Shown here: piece after piece, positions 11,391-21,486 of the stretch
How the letters are laid out: each line of letters opens with the position of its first letter
Numbering within the stretch: the first letter of the stretch is position 1
Assembly (NCBI GenBank): GCA_007644065.1
Contig: VJWN01000002.1
Coordinates: 1,699,831-1,763,830, forward strand
Origin: Margaritispora aquatica
Taxonomy: Eukaryota > Ascomycota > Leotiomycetes > Helotiales > Discinellaceae
DNA: 64,000 bases
Reading direction: 5' to 3'
Made by a program: the position numbers and the translations under genes
The notes under the pieces: model-generated
What the model was told of the DNA's origin: nothing
Database searches by the model: none
What the model saw: the letters and a program-made list of their open reading frames with translations, nothing else

Positions 11391-12346
11391 ATGACTATGA
11401 CGGTAACGATATTGAATTCAGAGCATCCGTCTGATGACGTGAAAAGGCTTTCAAGAGCCTGCCCGATATCGAAGAATAGCAAAGTCCGATCTTCTCCTCC
11501 AAGAGTGACGCAATCTCGAGGTGCCAAAACCAAAGCACTCAAAGCTCTGGTTAGGTTCTCGAAGGATATGAAACAGCTCAAGTTCCATCGTCGCCATTGT
11601 TTCCTCGATTCAATGAGCTGCCGAGGGAGGTTCAGCTTCACATTTTCATATTGGCGGCTTGCAAACCTTGCCTTGTTGCACCTAGGTAATATAACCCCAA
11701 TGCCAGAGGTTTGATCAGACACTGGGTCAGGCATGTCAGATTTGACGAAAACGTGCCCGTTGTACTTCAAGTTTGTCGATGGTTGAGATACGAGTTCTTG
11801 AACCATGAAGTGATTGGTCGCGCCCATCTTACATTTGAGTTATTCAGAGAGCTTAACGTTGAGCCTCACATCAGCAGCTTATACCTATCGCATGGAAACA
11901 CTGTCCTTATTGATCACATGGGTAAGTGAGCTAGGTCGTAGAATATGGTAGCTTGGACTAATTTAATTCTAAGCAGCAATATTTCGCTGTAGGGAAATTC
12001 AGGGCTAAGACACATCACGTACTCACACCGATTCCTTGGCGAGACAGATTTCTTCAAATTGATAGTTCGACATCTGATAAATCTCGAGACAGTGGATGTT
12101 CTCCTTGATTTTGAAGAAGAGACGACAACTTTGGGACCCGAGATCAATGACGAAGTCAGCTTGATTTGGTTGGCACCTGCCTGCCAACCTTTCTTCGAAG
12201 AGAAACGAAGCGAACTTAATGAATTGTGCGTTCTTGGAGCAGCGAATCCCTTGTGGAAAGTACCCATCTGCAGAATTCGAGATGGTAATCAGTTCATTGA
12301 TAGCTTTAAGCTGGAGCATAGGTTTGTAAACTTTGATGCTTATTGA
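11391..12346 (+). CDS. 2EXR domain-containing protein, apparently intact copy
   Basis: Model: exons 11391-11504, 11555-11685, 11731-11921, 12003-12346, 259 aa. Exons join in phase, and the second intron (45 nt) removes an in-frame TAA at 11687. The 2EXR core FNELPREVQLHIFILAAC lies in exon 2. Exon 3 has the family's VPVVLQVCRWLRYEFL, and exon 4 has FLGETDFFKLIVRHL then LETVDVLLDF. The family is fungus-specific, expanded in plant-associated ascomycetes and has no defined biochemical role. The first donor (gtgacg) is weak, so the N-terminus is the least certain part. It is followed in tandem by a diverged paralogue (13317-14282) with the same exon pattern. If the 45-nt intron is not spliced, this copy would be truncated too. 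Confidence 0.7.
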
Positions 12347-13316
12347 TAGTGTACTTTTAAAACTTTCTGATGTTGTTTTGTAAGTCTGGTCAGTCAGGGC
12401 TGGTTGTGTATGGTCTTTCACTACGAGTGAGCTCAGTTACAGTATGGTTTGCCTCAATGGTGCATGGGTTCTGTTGATTGCAAGGACTTGAATGAAGTTG
12501 GCATGGATTTTGTGGTGTAAAAACCGAATTTTTGAATATCAGTTGATATCATCCATAGTGCCCGTAAAGCAACAAACACTCAAGGACCTGAAAACATCGT
12601 TGATGCTGCAACCGTGATTCCTGTCTGAAAAGCTTGGGGGTACAAACATGCACAAACGAACTCACCATAGATGAATATATTTAATAAGGCATCAGAATTC
12701 TTAGCAAAATGATCACTGTTCTCACAAAGGGTATTCCTCAAAGCATGCTGCAACTGCTACTGTGGTGAAATGCCAAAAGACGCATATTGTGATATGTCTG
12801 GACTATTCCAAGATTCCCTGAATAAGATTCTCTAGAATTCTTATTGTTTATGATGTTAACAATGGCTTCAGGACAAACGGCTCGGGCTTGATGTTATTTG
12901 ACTCCTCAAGTAGATGAGGACTTGTGAGCAATCCAGAGCATGATCATCCAGAAAAACACTAAATATAAATATCATCGCAATATTCAAGACCTGCATCGTT
13001 TTTCTCAATCTCTACAGCCACTTCAAACCAGAGAAGTGTTGTTTGACAAGTCAGCGGAGTTCGCTTGATTGGATCATCAATCCTCCCCATTCCCCTCAAT
13101 AACGAACTTCTGTTAATTACAAATGAACCAGACAAATTTAAGATGACAAGCACGGGGATATTAACAGAAACTCGAAGGATAGATTCGCGCTAAGGCGAAT
13201 ACGTACACGCTAAGTGATCTCGCGTCTTTTTGAAGATATATAGCCGTCCACGCGATGACCACTAATTAATTTACCATCTCAAACATCTCCAACTTCCAAA
13301 TCGATCTCTGCCAAAT
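12347..13316. other. Intergenic spacer between tandem 2EXR copies
   Basis: About 970 AT-rich bases with no supported gene. I see no terminal inverted repeats or other sign that a transposon made the duplication. Confidence 0.5.
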
Positions 13317-14282
13317 ATGGATTTAATCATCCACATGGCTCGAGCTAAGAAGAAGGTCGTCCTAGTCGAACAACCCACTCGCCAACAACGTCCTCGCTCT
13401 GCGAAGACGAACTCCTCAACTGCTCAGATAGTCGCGGTTACTACTCCCACCGAGGACGACAACTCGGATTTCAACGAAGATGGTTCACCTCGTTTTAGGC
13501 GCTTCGTCGATCTACCAGCCGAAATTCAAGTGAAGATCTTTGCGCTCGCGGCTCCGTCGCGTTAAGGTTGTTTGATTCGAAGCGTTGTGGCGACGAAGCC
13601 CGACATAAGAAACGAAATGGTGGATTGGGCCACATATGTTAGATCTGAGCAAAGAGTTCCAGTTGTTTTGCACATCTGTAAATGGCTGCGAAACGAGTTC
13701 ATGGAGAAGGGAGGGAAGGAGGCTAGGGTCGCAACAAACGCCCGTGGACATCACATCACCTTCAAGTTGTGCAGAGACCTCATTCTTCGACCATGGACTT
13801 CCCGCGTGTGGATTGCAGAAGAAGATACCATCTGGATTCATCAGTTGCGTAAGCAGTCTCCACTCCCTGATACATAACTTCGTCTTCCTCCCTACTCCTC
13901 ACTCCTTATTGGTCGGTGCTAACACAGTGGACTTCACTGCAGAAGCGCTCAATTGCAAAGATCTACAAAAGAGCATCAAAAAGTTAGCTGTGCCATACAT
14001 TGGTTATCGTCGTCTGAAGTATTACGCCAAATTCGTCCGCCTCAAGACTTTCATAGTTGCCTCTCGTGATTCAAGAGGAAAAATTGTGTAGAGAAGAATG
14101 GACAGTTTGATGAGGAACCTCTATCTGACGTAGGAAAGAAGTTGGTTGATGAGGTCAAGTCTTCCTTCGCCTCTTTCTGCAACTATGCAAAGCAGAAGAA
14201 CCCAGCCTGGAAGGAGCCAATGCTAATCATCAGAAAAGCTTCTACTTTCCATTCTGACTGGAACCTGAAAGAGATTCGGTAG
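13317..14282 (+). pseudogene. 2EXR domain protein, decaying tandem paralogue
   Basis: Homologous to the 11391-12346 gene by FVDLPAEIQVKIFALAA, then VPVVLHICKWLRNEFM, and a shared C-terminal NPxWKxP motif. Exon 1 runs from 13317 into a TAA at 13563. In the paralogue an intron begins at the matching place; here the expected donor reads ttaagg instead of gtaagg, so the normal splice is lost. The expected acceptor (gttag, about 13642) and a later intron (13849-13927) are still present. After KIV a tag stop at 14089-14091 interrupts the frame; the coding-like reading continues 2 nt out of frame from 14088 to 14282 (64 more codons), as if two bases had been inserted near 14086. A cryptic splice 13561-13662 could rescue the first lesion but not the second. 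Two independent lesions make a pseudogene the best call. Confidence 0.72.
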
Positions 14283-15526
14283 GAGGGGGGGGGGAGAAAA
14301 ACGATATTTGGAGCAGCACAGATGTGTGCACACCACCATGTTATTATTTCAACGACACTGAGAACTTCTCAGAATGCAAGCATAAACAAGCATAACTTCC
14401 ACATGATAAGTGAATGAGTCTGACCAAACTGAAATGTGCCTTATCGTATCATCCATGTCCAGTAACCATCAACTACATTCTTGAAAATTTTGGCTTTGCT
14501 TGTTTGTATTCAAGCAAAGTGCATTGCCCGCTGATCGTTTGAATGCCAATCTCAACTTCTCTCATGACTACAATTCTGTGATTGGATATAGCCTGTAAAT
14601 AGGAGATAAGCCAGGCTCAATTTGAATTTGTCAAACATAGCTAGAAATAAATTGTTGAAGGAGCAGGTCATTGCCGTTTCTAAACAGACCTCGCTTAAGG
14701 TCTGTAGTTAGACAGCCCTATCCAACTTTGAGTACATATAACGGGACGCACAACTAGGAGCTGTATGCTACTTCATACTGCTGGTTTGTCGCTTTGTGAT
14801 GAACATAAATTCGGCCTCGACTTCTGAAGACTATGATATGCAATCTCAAAGGTTGGTTAAATGTCCATTTGCTGAAGAATGCAGCTAGGATGTAAGCAGG
14901 CCAAGCTGTCAAATCTACTTCCATATAAGCTAATTGCCACATGGCAATATCCATGACTTATTACTGCACCCCAATCTTGATAAGAATCAAGCACGAGGAA
15001 TTGGCTTCTTCAACCCTCCTATCGAGCTGGATATTTCAAGTCATGTGACAAGCCCACCCACCATTGCAGCGCATAAACCCTGCCAGCGGCTACACTCATT
15101 CGCTGCAGCAAGACATTTCTCCCCACGAACCAATCATGACGCCCATCACAATTCCCCAAGTCGCTTCCATGCAGAACAGCAACATCATCTCTGCAGTCAT
15201 GATTGGCAGGCGTCAAAATACTCATCATACGCCTATTTTCTATTCTGGGGTTCTGCCCACACAATCGCAATCCAGTGCTGGTCCACGCACCAAATGGCTG
15301 CCCGGTACGCGCCTGCTATCAATAGCCATGCAGTTCACGTCAACGCGTGCAGCAGCTAGCAAAAGGATGTCTGCACATCAATTGTATATAGTGGCTCGAG
15401 CCCGTGAGTGTGGGAAAATGTATCATTGTAGTATCAAAAGTCAAGAACGAGGCCGGTTCCTTTGTATCGTATATTCCTTCATGTTGAAGAGGTAGTATCT
15501 GGTATACTCGAGCACCAATTGTCACA
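14283..15526. other. Intergenic spacer
   Basis: Starts with a short G run (14286-14293). Open frames such as 15064-15495 show no domain or splice pattern and are not supported. The 3' part is presumably the promoter and leader of the next gene. Confidence 0.5.
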
Positions 15527-17257
15527 ATGCCGGACACAGCGAAGCCGTTGAGCATGGGACTCCAACTCTTTCCTCCTCCACCGAAGAATAAGAAGAGTGC
15601 ACCAGCGAGGAAACCGAGCGTGAAACACAATGCTGGGACGTCTACTTCACCACTAGATGAGAGGTCGGAATCGCCTGCGTTTCTGGGCTATGAACGGCAG
15701 GCGTCGATGGATGGGAGGGGCTCATCCATGGGTAGGAATCCTCCACAAACGGGACGAAATACCCCTCAGCAGGAGCAAGTGTATACTGTACAAGCCCCCC
15801 CGCAAGCACATATCGCGGCAGACATCCCACGATCACATACCTCCTTCTCCGAAGCGCCTACGTTAGTTAGGAGCAATAGCAATTCATCCCACAGCTCGAC
15901 GGCCAAGACTGGGTTTGGCAATGGCTCACCCCCAAGACAGGAGGCCATGATGAGGTCTATATTCCCCCGTTACAACCCTGAAATTGCCCTTGAGCACCAA
16001 GCATACTATCCAACACAAAGCAGCCCAACACATATTCCCAGATCAAATATAAATCGTCGCCCTTACTCGCCTTCCATAAGCGAAAGAAGTCCAGGAGGAC
16101 TTCAAAGCCCCATGGCGATGGGTACTTCACCTGGTCGATTTCCCCGTGGTGTTCAAGATGAGCCCGTGATGGACCCTTCTAGCAACGATGAAATGAAGGA
16201 ATTATGGAAAGTTGTGAATGGATGGCGGGTATCATCTTCAGAGGGCCGCACATTTTGTCTGAAAATGACAAGTGCGGTCGAAGAACCTATCCACACACTG
16301 TCCTCGTCAAGCCAGCCATTTTACACCCTCAAACTCATCCCAACATCAACTTCAGCACAGATGACAATGATGCGTCATGATCCCAACAAGACCTCAAAAA
16401 GCTCGACGTCTCCCAGATTGGGCACGTCACCAAAATCAAGTGCTGTTATGGAAGTTATGGCCACAACGCTGGAGGAGACGGCACGGAGGTTACCACCCAA
16501 TGATGGGTTGTGTGCTTTGCTCTATCCTCGGGCAGCATCCGATATGGTGATAGATCTTGCCAACAAGCCAGGCAGGGCAGATGGCGAGCAAATCATCGCT
16601 GCAGCGGAGCGGGAATGTGGTCGCTTGGTATGGGACGAAGATAGTGCAAAGTACTATCTGGTACATCCAGCTATCTCTACGCCTTTCGTTGTATCGATTT
16701 CCTCTTCGCCTGCCTGGTCTCGGGTGGAATACACTTTGGAGCATGCCGAATTACCCCGAAATCTTGTACGCTTGGTGCGTGATGGAGCTGGATCCGGGTT
16801 CTTGGAGATTGATACAGCAGTTGCTGCGAAGATTGACTGCTTCTATGTTGTAGATGTGGCAATCTGCGCTATCATGTTGGTCGCGATAACAGAAGAGAAG
16901 ACAAAGAATATCGAGCGATTTGACGCCCCTCCACCATCGATAGCACCCGATTCTCCGGATACATCAAGACGGCACTCCTCGACTTGGACAATCGGCAAGG
17001 GAAAGGGGAAAGCTAAAGGGAAGAAGGATAAGCAAGTGAAAATCGAGGAATTTGAGATGGATTTAGAAAGCCAGGAAGACTTGAAGCTAAAGATGAAGAA
17101 CCAAAAGCAGAAGGAGAAGGATGAGAAGATACCCGGTTTCTTTGGCTTGATTTGGCAGCTGTTGAAATGTATTGTGTGGACTTTGACCATGTTCTTCAAG
17201 GGTCTAGCGAAGATTATAATCTTCGTTAGTAGTTGCCTGACGAAGAAAAAGAAGTAA
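15527..17257 (+). CDS. Conserved-looking Ser/Pro-rich protein with a C-terminal membrane tail
   Basis: Single exon, 576 aa. Residues 1-215 are disordered and rich in Ser, Pro, Asn and Arg. Residues of about 220-425 look globular, beginning ELWKVVNGWRVSSSEGRTF and including YYLVHPAISTPFVVSISSSP. The C-terminus has a highly charged Lys/Glu region (about 480-530) followed by a hydrophobic tail, FFGLIWQLLKCIVWTLTMFF, and a final KKKK, suggesting a tail-anchored membrane protein. Similar fungal proteins are, as far as I recall, sometimes labelled acetylserotonin methyltransferase-like, but I see no S-adenosylmethionine-binding motif and would not use that name. Its 3' end converges on the Utp11 gene with only 147 bp between stops. 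Confidence 0.8.
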   Translation: MPDTAKPLSMGLQLFPPPPKNKKSAPARKPSVKHNAGTSTSPLDERSESPAFLGYERQASMDGRGSSMGRNPPQTGRNTPQQEQVYTVQAPPQAHIAADIPRSHTSFSEAPTLVRSNSNSSHSSTAKTGFGNGSPPRQEAMMRSIFPRYNPEIALEHQAYYPTQSSPTHIPRSNINRRPYSPSISERSPGGLQSPMAMGTSPGRFPRGVQDEPVMDPSSNDEMKELWKVVNGWRVSSSEGRTFCLKMTSAVEEPIHTLSSSSQPFYTLKLIPTSTSAQMTMMRHDPNKTSKSSTSPRLGTSPKSSAVMEVMATTLEETARRLPPNDGLCALLYPRAASDMVIDLANKPGRADGEQIIAAAERECGRLVWDEDSAKYYLVHPAISTPFVVSISSSPAWSRVEYTLEHAELPRNLVRLVRDGAGSGFLEIDTAVAAKIDCFYVVDVAICAIMLVAITEEKTKNIERFDAPPPSIAPDSPDTSRRHSSTWTIGKGKGKAKGKKDKQVKIEEFEMDLESQEDLKLKMKNQKQKEKDEKIPGFFGLIWQLLKCIVWTLTMFFKGLAKIIIFVSSCLTKKKK

Positions 17258-17404
17258 TTTGGGTGGGTGTGATTGATCTCGATATAAATACCACTGGCGA
17301 TCAGAGAAGTAAATCGGACGGCGTTCGAGGATGGAGTTGGAATTGATGGCCTCGTACAATTCAGCATGCAAATTTCGACATGCCTGATGGCCAATTAATA
17401 TCAA

Positions 17405-18164
17405 TTATCTCTTACGTTCCCGCACCTTAAACTTAACACCAGCCTTTGTGACCCCTCCAAGTGTCGTTGACTTGGCCATCTTCGCTCGTTGCATTTCGAG
17501 TGCCTGTTCCGCCTCCGTTAAAGTCTTTAACCGTTGTCGAGCATTTGCAAGTTTGTTGTCCAGCTTCTCGGATTCTCGTGCTTGCATCTGTCGGAATGTC
17601 TTCTCATCGGTCGTGACATCTTCATCCTCCATTTCCTCGTCCTCGTCCTCGTCCAAACTCTGCTCTAACTTCTGTAACTGCTCTTCCGCATCGTCCACGA
17701 ATACGATCTTCTTTCCTTCACCTTGAATGCCCTTGGTTCTCCGCTCAAGCTCATCTACCTCTTTCTGGGTTTGGTTTCGCACCGTCCTGACATAGCCCAA
17801 GTCCTGTGTCTTGAATAAGCGCACGGCATCCTGACTAAGAACCTGGTTTCCTCTATCGCCATTCACTGTTCCAGTCCGCCCCTTTCCCATGGTCGATGGC
17901 CCTTGACGGGACATCATTCCGAAGTAGAACTCATCAGGATTCTTCTCCAAGATCTTTGTCTTCAGTGCCTTTAACTTGGATTTCTTTTGGTTGTAGTCTT
18001 TCGCACGAGCAGAGTAGTCCTAGGCTGGTCAGTTTGATTGGCCTCGGAGCAAGACGAAAAGAGCCTACCTTGTGCTTCTCTAGAAGACCCCATTTCTTGC
18101 GCTCTTCTGGTTGTCCACGCTCTTTGTGATTGCGTCGTGAGACGGCATTGCGCATGGAAGACAT
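17405..18164 (-). CDS. UTP11: U3 small nucleolar RNA-associated protein 11
   Basis: Minus strand, exons 18164-18069 and 18019-17405, 236 aa, phase-0 intron of 49 nt. The N-terminus MSSMRNAVSRRNHKERGQPE is the invariant start of Utp11, followed by RKKWGLLEKHKDYSARAKDY and KNPDEFYFGM, all family hallmarks. The middle is acidic (DEDEDEEMEDED, about 165-176) and the C-terminus basic. Utp11 is part of the SSU processome, which binds U3 snoRNA in the nucleolus and is needed for 18S rRNA maturation. Length matches the family (about 250 aa). It is transcribed divergently from the Cmc1 gene across a 344-bp shared promoter. Confidence 0.96.
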
Positions 18165-18508
18165 TTCGATGATTAAAGCAGCTCACTGCGGGGTGATAAA
18201 TCGTTGGATTGTGGTTATCTGCGCAGAGTGGATATGTGGCGTATTTGGTGTTAGTTGATTGCTAAGATTCTGCAATTGAACAACAGTCGGGTATGTCTGG
18301 GAGTTTGAGAAATTGCGATATAGTAAAAATAAATCAGTGGTTTTGAGTGTTCTGCAATTGTGACCGAGCCTTGCCAAATATTTTTGGACCTGGTGCGGCC
18401 CCACTTGCCGCATTTTAGACCCAAAGTTCATCGTGAGCCTCGAAATCATTCGAGTATCAAGGTCCACTCCAATAAACATCTACAGCTCTATCTAGTTGTT
18501 GCAGCTTT
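18165..18508. promoter_or_regulatory. Shared divergent promoter of UTP11 and CMC1
   Basis: A 344-bp gap separates the two start codons, which face away from each other. It contains a perfect 11-bp direct repeat, ttctgcaattg, at 18268-18278 and 18350-18360. No experimentally known motif is claimed. Confidence 0.6.
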
Positions 18509-19053
18509 ATGGCAGCCATGGCACCAACTAATACTGTTGGAGAGGAGGTCCCTAGACTACCTATGCCATCACGAAACCCGTTACCATTGTCATCGGCACA
18601 AGAAGCGCAAGTTCGAGAGCTATATCATTCGAGAGTACGGGGCTACTGTGCAGCAGAGATCAAGCGTATGACTCCCACGACACACATTCTACTTCAATCT
18701 GACCTTCATATATAGTTTTTGCCGAGTGCGCTCTTGGAAGAACCTTCACAGCACCCTTTAAATGCCGAGTTCAGAACCGAGCCATGAATAACTGCATGGT
18801 CAAACACGCGACGCAGGATGAACAGGACTCTGCAAGAGAAGAATGGTTCGCCTTGAGACTACAGCGACAGGTGGATAGAGAGAAGAAGGAGGCGAGGAGG
18901 AAAGAGCAAGAAAAGTTTCATCGGGAATGGTGGGGGTTACCTGTCGAGGACCGAGAAGGAGAGAAGGGGAGAGATATAATGAAGAGGGCAGAAAGAGTGG
19001 GAGGATTCCCCAAGAGAGACGAGGGCCAGATGAGCAAAGACCGACATCGATGA
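18509..19053 (+). CDS. CMC1: Cytochrome c oxidase assembly twin-CX9C protein
   Basis: Exons 18509-18665 and 18716-19053, 164 aa. The intron (50 nt) falls inside the first CX9C motif; splicing joins C-AAEIKLFAE-C, and the second motif is C-RVQNRAMNN-C. This is the twin CX9C (CHCH) fold of Cmc1, an intermembrane-space protein imported by the Mia40 pathway and needed for Cox1 maturation and copper delivery in cytochrome oxidase assembly. The family phrase GRTFTAPFKCR is also present. The protein is longer than yeast Cmc1 because of a charged, Arg/Lys/Glu-rich C-terminal extension (about 95-164) of unknown role. Confidence 0.93.
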
Positions 19054-20022
19054 CACTGCCGTCTTATCTGGAATGGCACGAAAATGCATTGTTATGGAGT
19101 TCGGGGCTGTTATATTGGTGTTTGGGAATATTCACATGCTCGATGGAGTATGTCTGTAAGTTAAGAGTGTACGAAGCATCACCAATCGCCCTTCTGGTTA
19201 GGCTTTGGTAGAAAAGCCAGCCAATGCATATATGGATCCCAGGTGGTTTCACGAGTCAATTTGAGGACATAAGGAAGCAGTGCAGTGTAGCCGTATTGCA
19301 CGAGATCAAAATAGTCAAGAAGCAAAGGTACTGGTACGTTTAAGCTGAGTCTTCATCCTTCATCTTTTCTTTAATGCAATCCAATGGCTTCACTTCAGTG
19401 AATCGACATCAAGGAGAACGGCCCCAAGGTGGTGGTGACCTTTGTTCGGTTTTATCTCAAGTTCAATTGGTTAGCATGTTCATTTTAGTCGGAGCAATTT
19501 TGCAATGTTCTTGTTTGAAACGCTTTTCTTAATCATCATCCGCAATGTCATGTTCTACTCATATGGCACCTAATATCATTTCTCTAGAAATTGGCCTATG
19601 AATAGAGCCTGGGCGGCTCAGAACTATTTTCATCACAAAGCACAGTTTCAGCTCCTATCTTGTTGATTTTTAATCCTTTGAGTATATGTCCGAAGCCATT
19701 GGTATCTCAAAACACCCCTTACTTCATTGAAGAATGCAAATTGCGGGTCGTTCGGAAGTGGGGTTTATTTATGTGGAAATTCTTCAGCACAATGGCGAAA
19801 TATGGGACAAAGTCAGCCTTATTAAAGTCAATATTTTCATGGGAGCTTCTTGTCGAAGTTGACATAGGTGCTACCTTCCTTAATATCTAAGTAATTCCTC
19901 GCCGAGCCCAAACGGTTCCATCATACAAATTTCAAGTTCAAATTACCCATCATACCATTCTTTCAAGGTGCGATATCGAGCTACTTTCATCTCATCGGCT
20001 TGGTTGTTACGGAAATATCAAG
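19054..20022. other. Intergenic spacer
   Basis: About 970 bp. A 76-codon ORF at 19660-19890 lacks support. No repeats or RNA genes seen. Confidence 0.5.
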
Positions 20023-21020
20023 ATGGCGTCTACCGGCAGCAGAGATGGTAAGTGAGCTTTTTCTCGACCGGTATTGTATCACGAGTCTGAGCAGCTCTAG
20101 GCATCCCTTATTGAATTTCCTCACGTGCAGTTAAGGTCCACTAGCTAACACAATTTTTCTCTCTAGAAAGTGAACAAATCATATACAAAACCTACACCAA
20201 CGGCCCAATAAGCAGCAGCAGCAAAAACGACCCCCAAATCCCAGACTTAGATCCAGAGAGCCAGCGACAACTCATCCTCGATTTCATCCACCTCCACAAC
20301 GTACCCTGCCCACCAACGCCGCCACTCCCCCCAGCAACACTCACTCCAATGCCGCTTCGCTACCCCGAGACGCTGGGGACAGTGATCACCATCCTACCCT
20401 CCTCACTCAAGGGGCTCGGCGTTTTCGCGACCCGCGACCTCGAGCCGGGCACCATCCTTCTGTGCGAAGCACCGCTCATCACGCTCATCGACACGGGCAC
20501 GCGAGCTGATCCGCTCGACGTCGCGGTCTCAGCGCTCACGCCAACGCTGCGGAAGTCCTTCCACTCGCTCCACGCGTTCCGGTGCTCCAAGCATGAGAGC
20601 TTGAACCGGAGTATCGTGTACAGCAACGGGTACTCGATCCTCGACGACCTGGCGACGGGCGTCTTTGAGACGGCAAGTCGGATCAACCATAGCTGTGTCC
20701 CGAATAGCCATTACGTGTGGAAGAACACGCCGGGCGCGGAATTCAAGGGCAGGATGGTGTTCTATAACCGCTTTAAGCTGTTGGAGGGCGAGGAGGTCAC
20801 GGTGGATTATGGTCATAAGCCTGTGATGCTGAAGAAGATCTATGGTTTTGATTGCTCGTGTGGCGGATGCACAGAGGCTGGCTCAGATAGGAGCGTTAGT
20901 GGCGAGAGTGACAACGAGGGGAATGGAGGCGAGAAGTGGAGCGTGGAGACGATGGTGGGCGAAATGAGCGGTGTTGATGAGGTTATTAGGAAGGAAGTGG
21001 AGAGCAAGACTTCGATATGA
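20023..21020 (+). CDS. SET domain-containing protein (possible lysine methyltransferase)
   Basis: The SET region is clear: GLGVFATRDLEPGTILLCE (first SET motif), RINHSCVPNSHYVW (the RxxNHSC cofactor/active-site motif), LLEGEEVTVDYG, and a post-SET-like CSCGGC. It would transfer methyl groups from S-adenosylmethionine to lysine of an unknown protein. The 5' end is problematic. A short first exon 20023-20047 and a strong acceptor at 20167-20168 lead into plausible coding, but the frame then breaks near 20219 and a stop follows if uncorrected. An in-phase alternative is exons 20023-20047 and 20221-21020 (274 aa) using one of three NAG acceptors at 20214, 20217 or 20220. The ORF from 20349 is secure. 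The 5' half is unusually GC-rich for the window. Confidence 0.78.
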
Positions 21021-21486
21021 TATGGTTCTTAGCGGTTTTAGGCGACGCTAGTCGAGACGACTGAGCTCTGCTTTGTAAACGTGAAGCCTGACATATGAAA
21101 CTTGAAAGCGATGGCATTAGATCGTTGGATGTCTAGCTTAAGCGATATTAGACAGTCACACATTGAGAAATAGAATAGAAAATTCTACGTGGCTCTACAA
21201 GTACTCTAGTTACTTTCTCTGTGGTTACCATCAGGTGAAAGAGCTTTCTATTTTTATTTTCCAGATGAAGCAAATTTAACCGAGATCCATATGGTAGTTT
21301 TCAATACAATGTCACTCACATTTTTATTTACGTTTTGAAGTGAAGGTTGACTATCATTCATCGCTTAGTAAAATAAGTGTCGTAGGCAAAGTCCAACCGG
21401 TGTATCCATTCTCGCTCCAACCCTCAAAAAAAAAAAAAAACACCTGCAATGCTACCTGACCTAACGCCGCTAAAGTACAGATTTCC
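21021..21486. other. Convergent 3' intergenic region
   Basis: Lies between the stop codons of the SET gene (+) and the next gene (-). It contains an A14 tract around 21427-21440 and nothing else I can name. Confidence 0.5.

Noticed and set aside
12347..13316. Transposon as the cause of the 2EXR duplication
   Set aside because: No terminal repeats, target duplications or transposase-like frame seen around either copy.
13563..13565. Stop codon readthrough shared by both 2EXR copies
   Set aside because: Both copies have an in-frame TAA near the same place, but in the first an in-phase 45-nt intron removes it and in the second the stop coincides with a damaged donor, so splicing explains it better.
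15064..15495. 143-codon ORF upstream of the 576-aa gene
   Set aside because: No domain, no homologous feel, overlaps other equally long frames; likely chance or 5' UTR.
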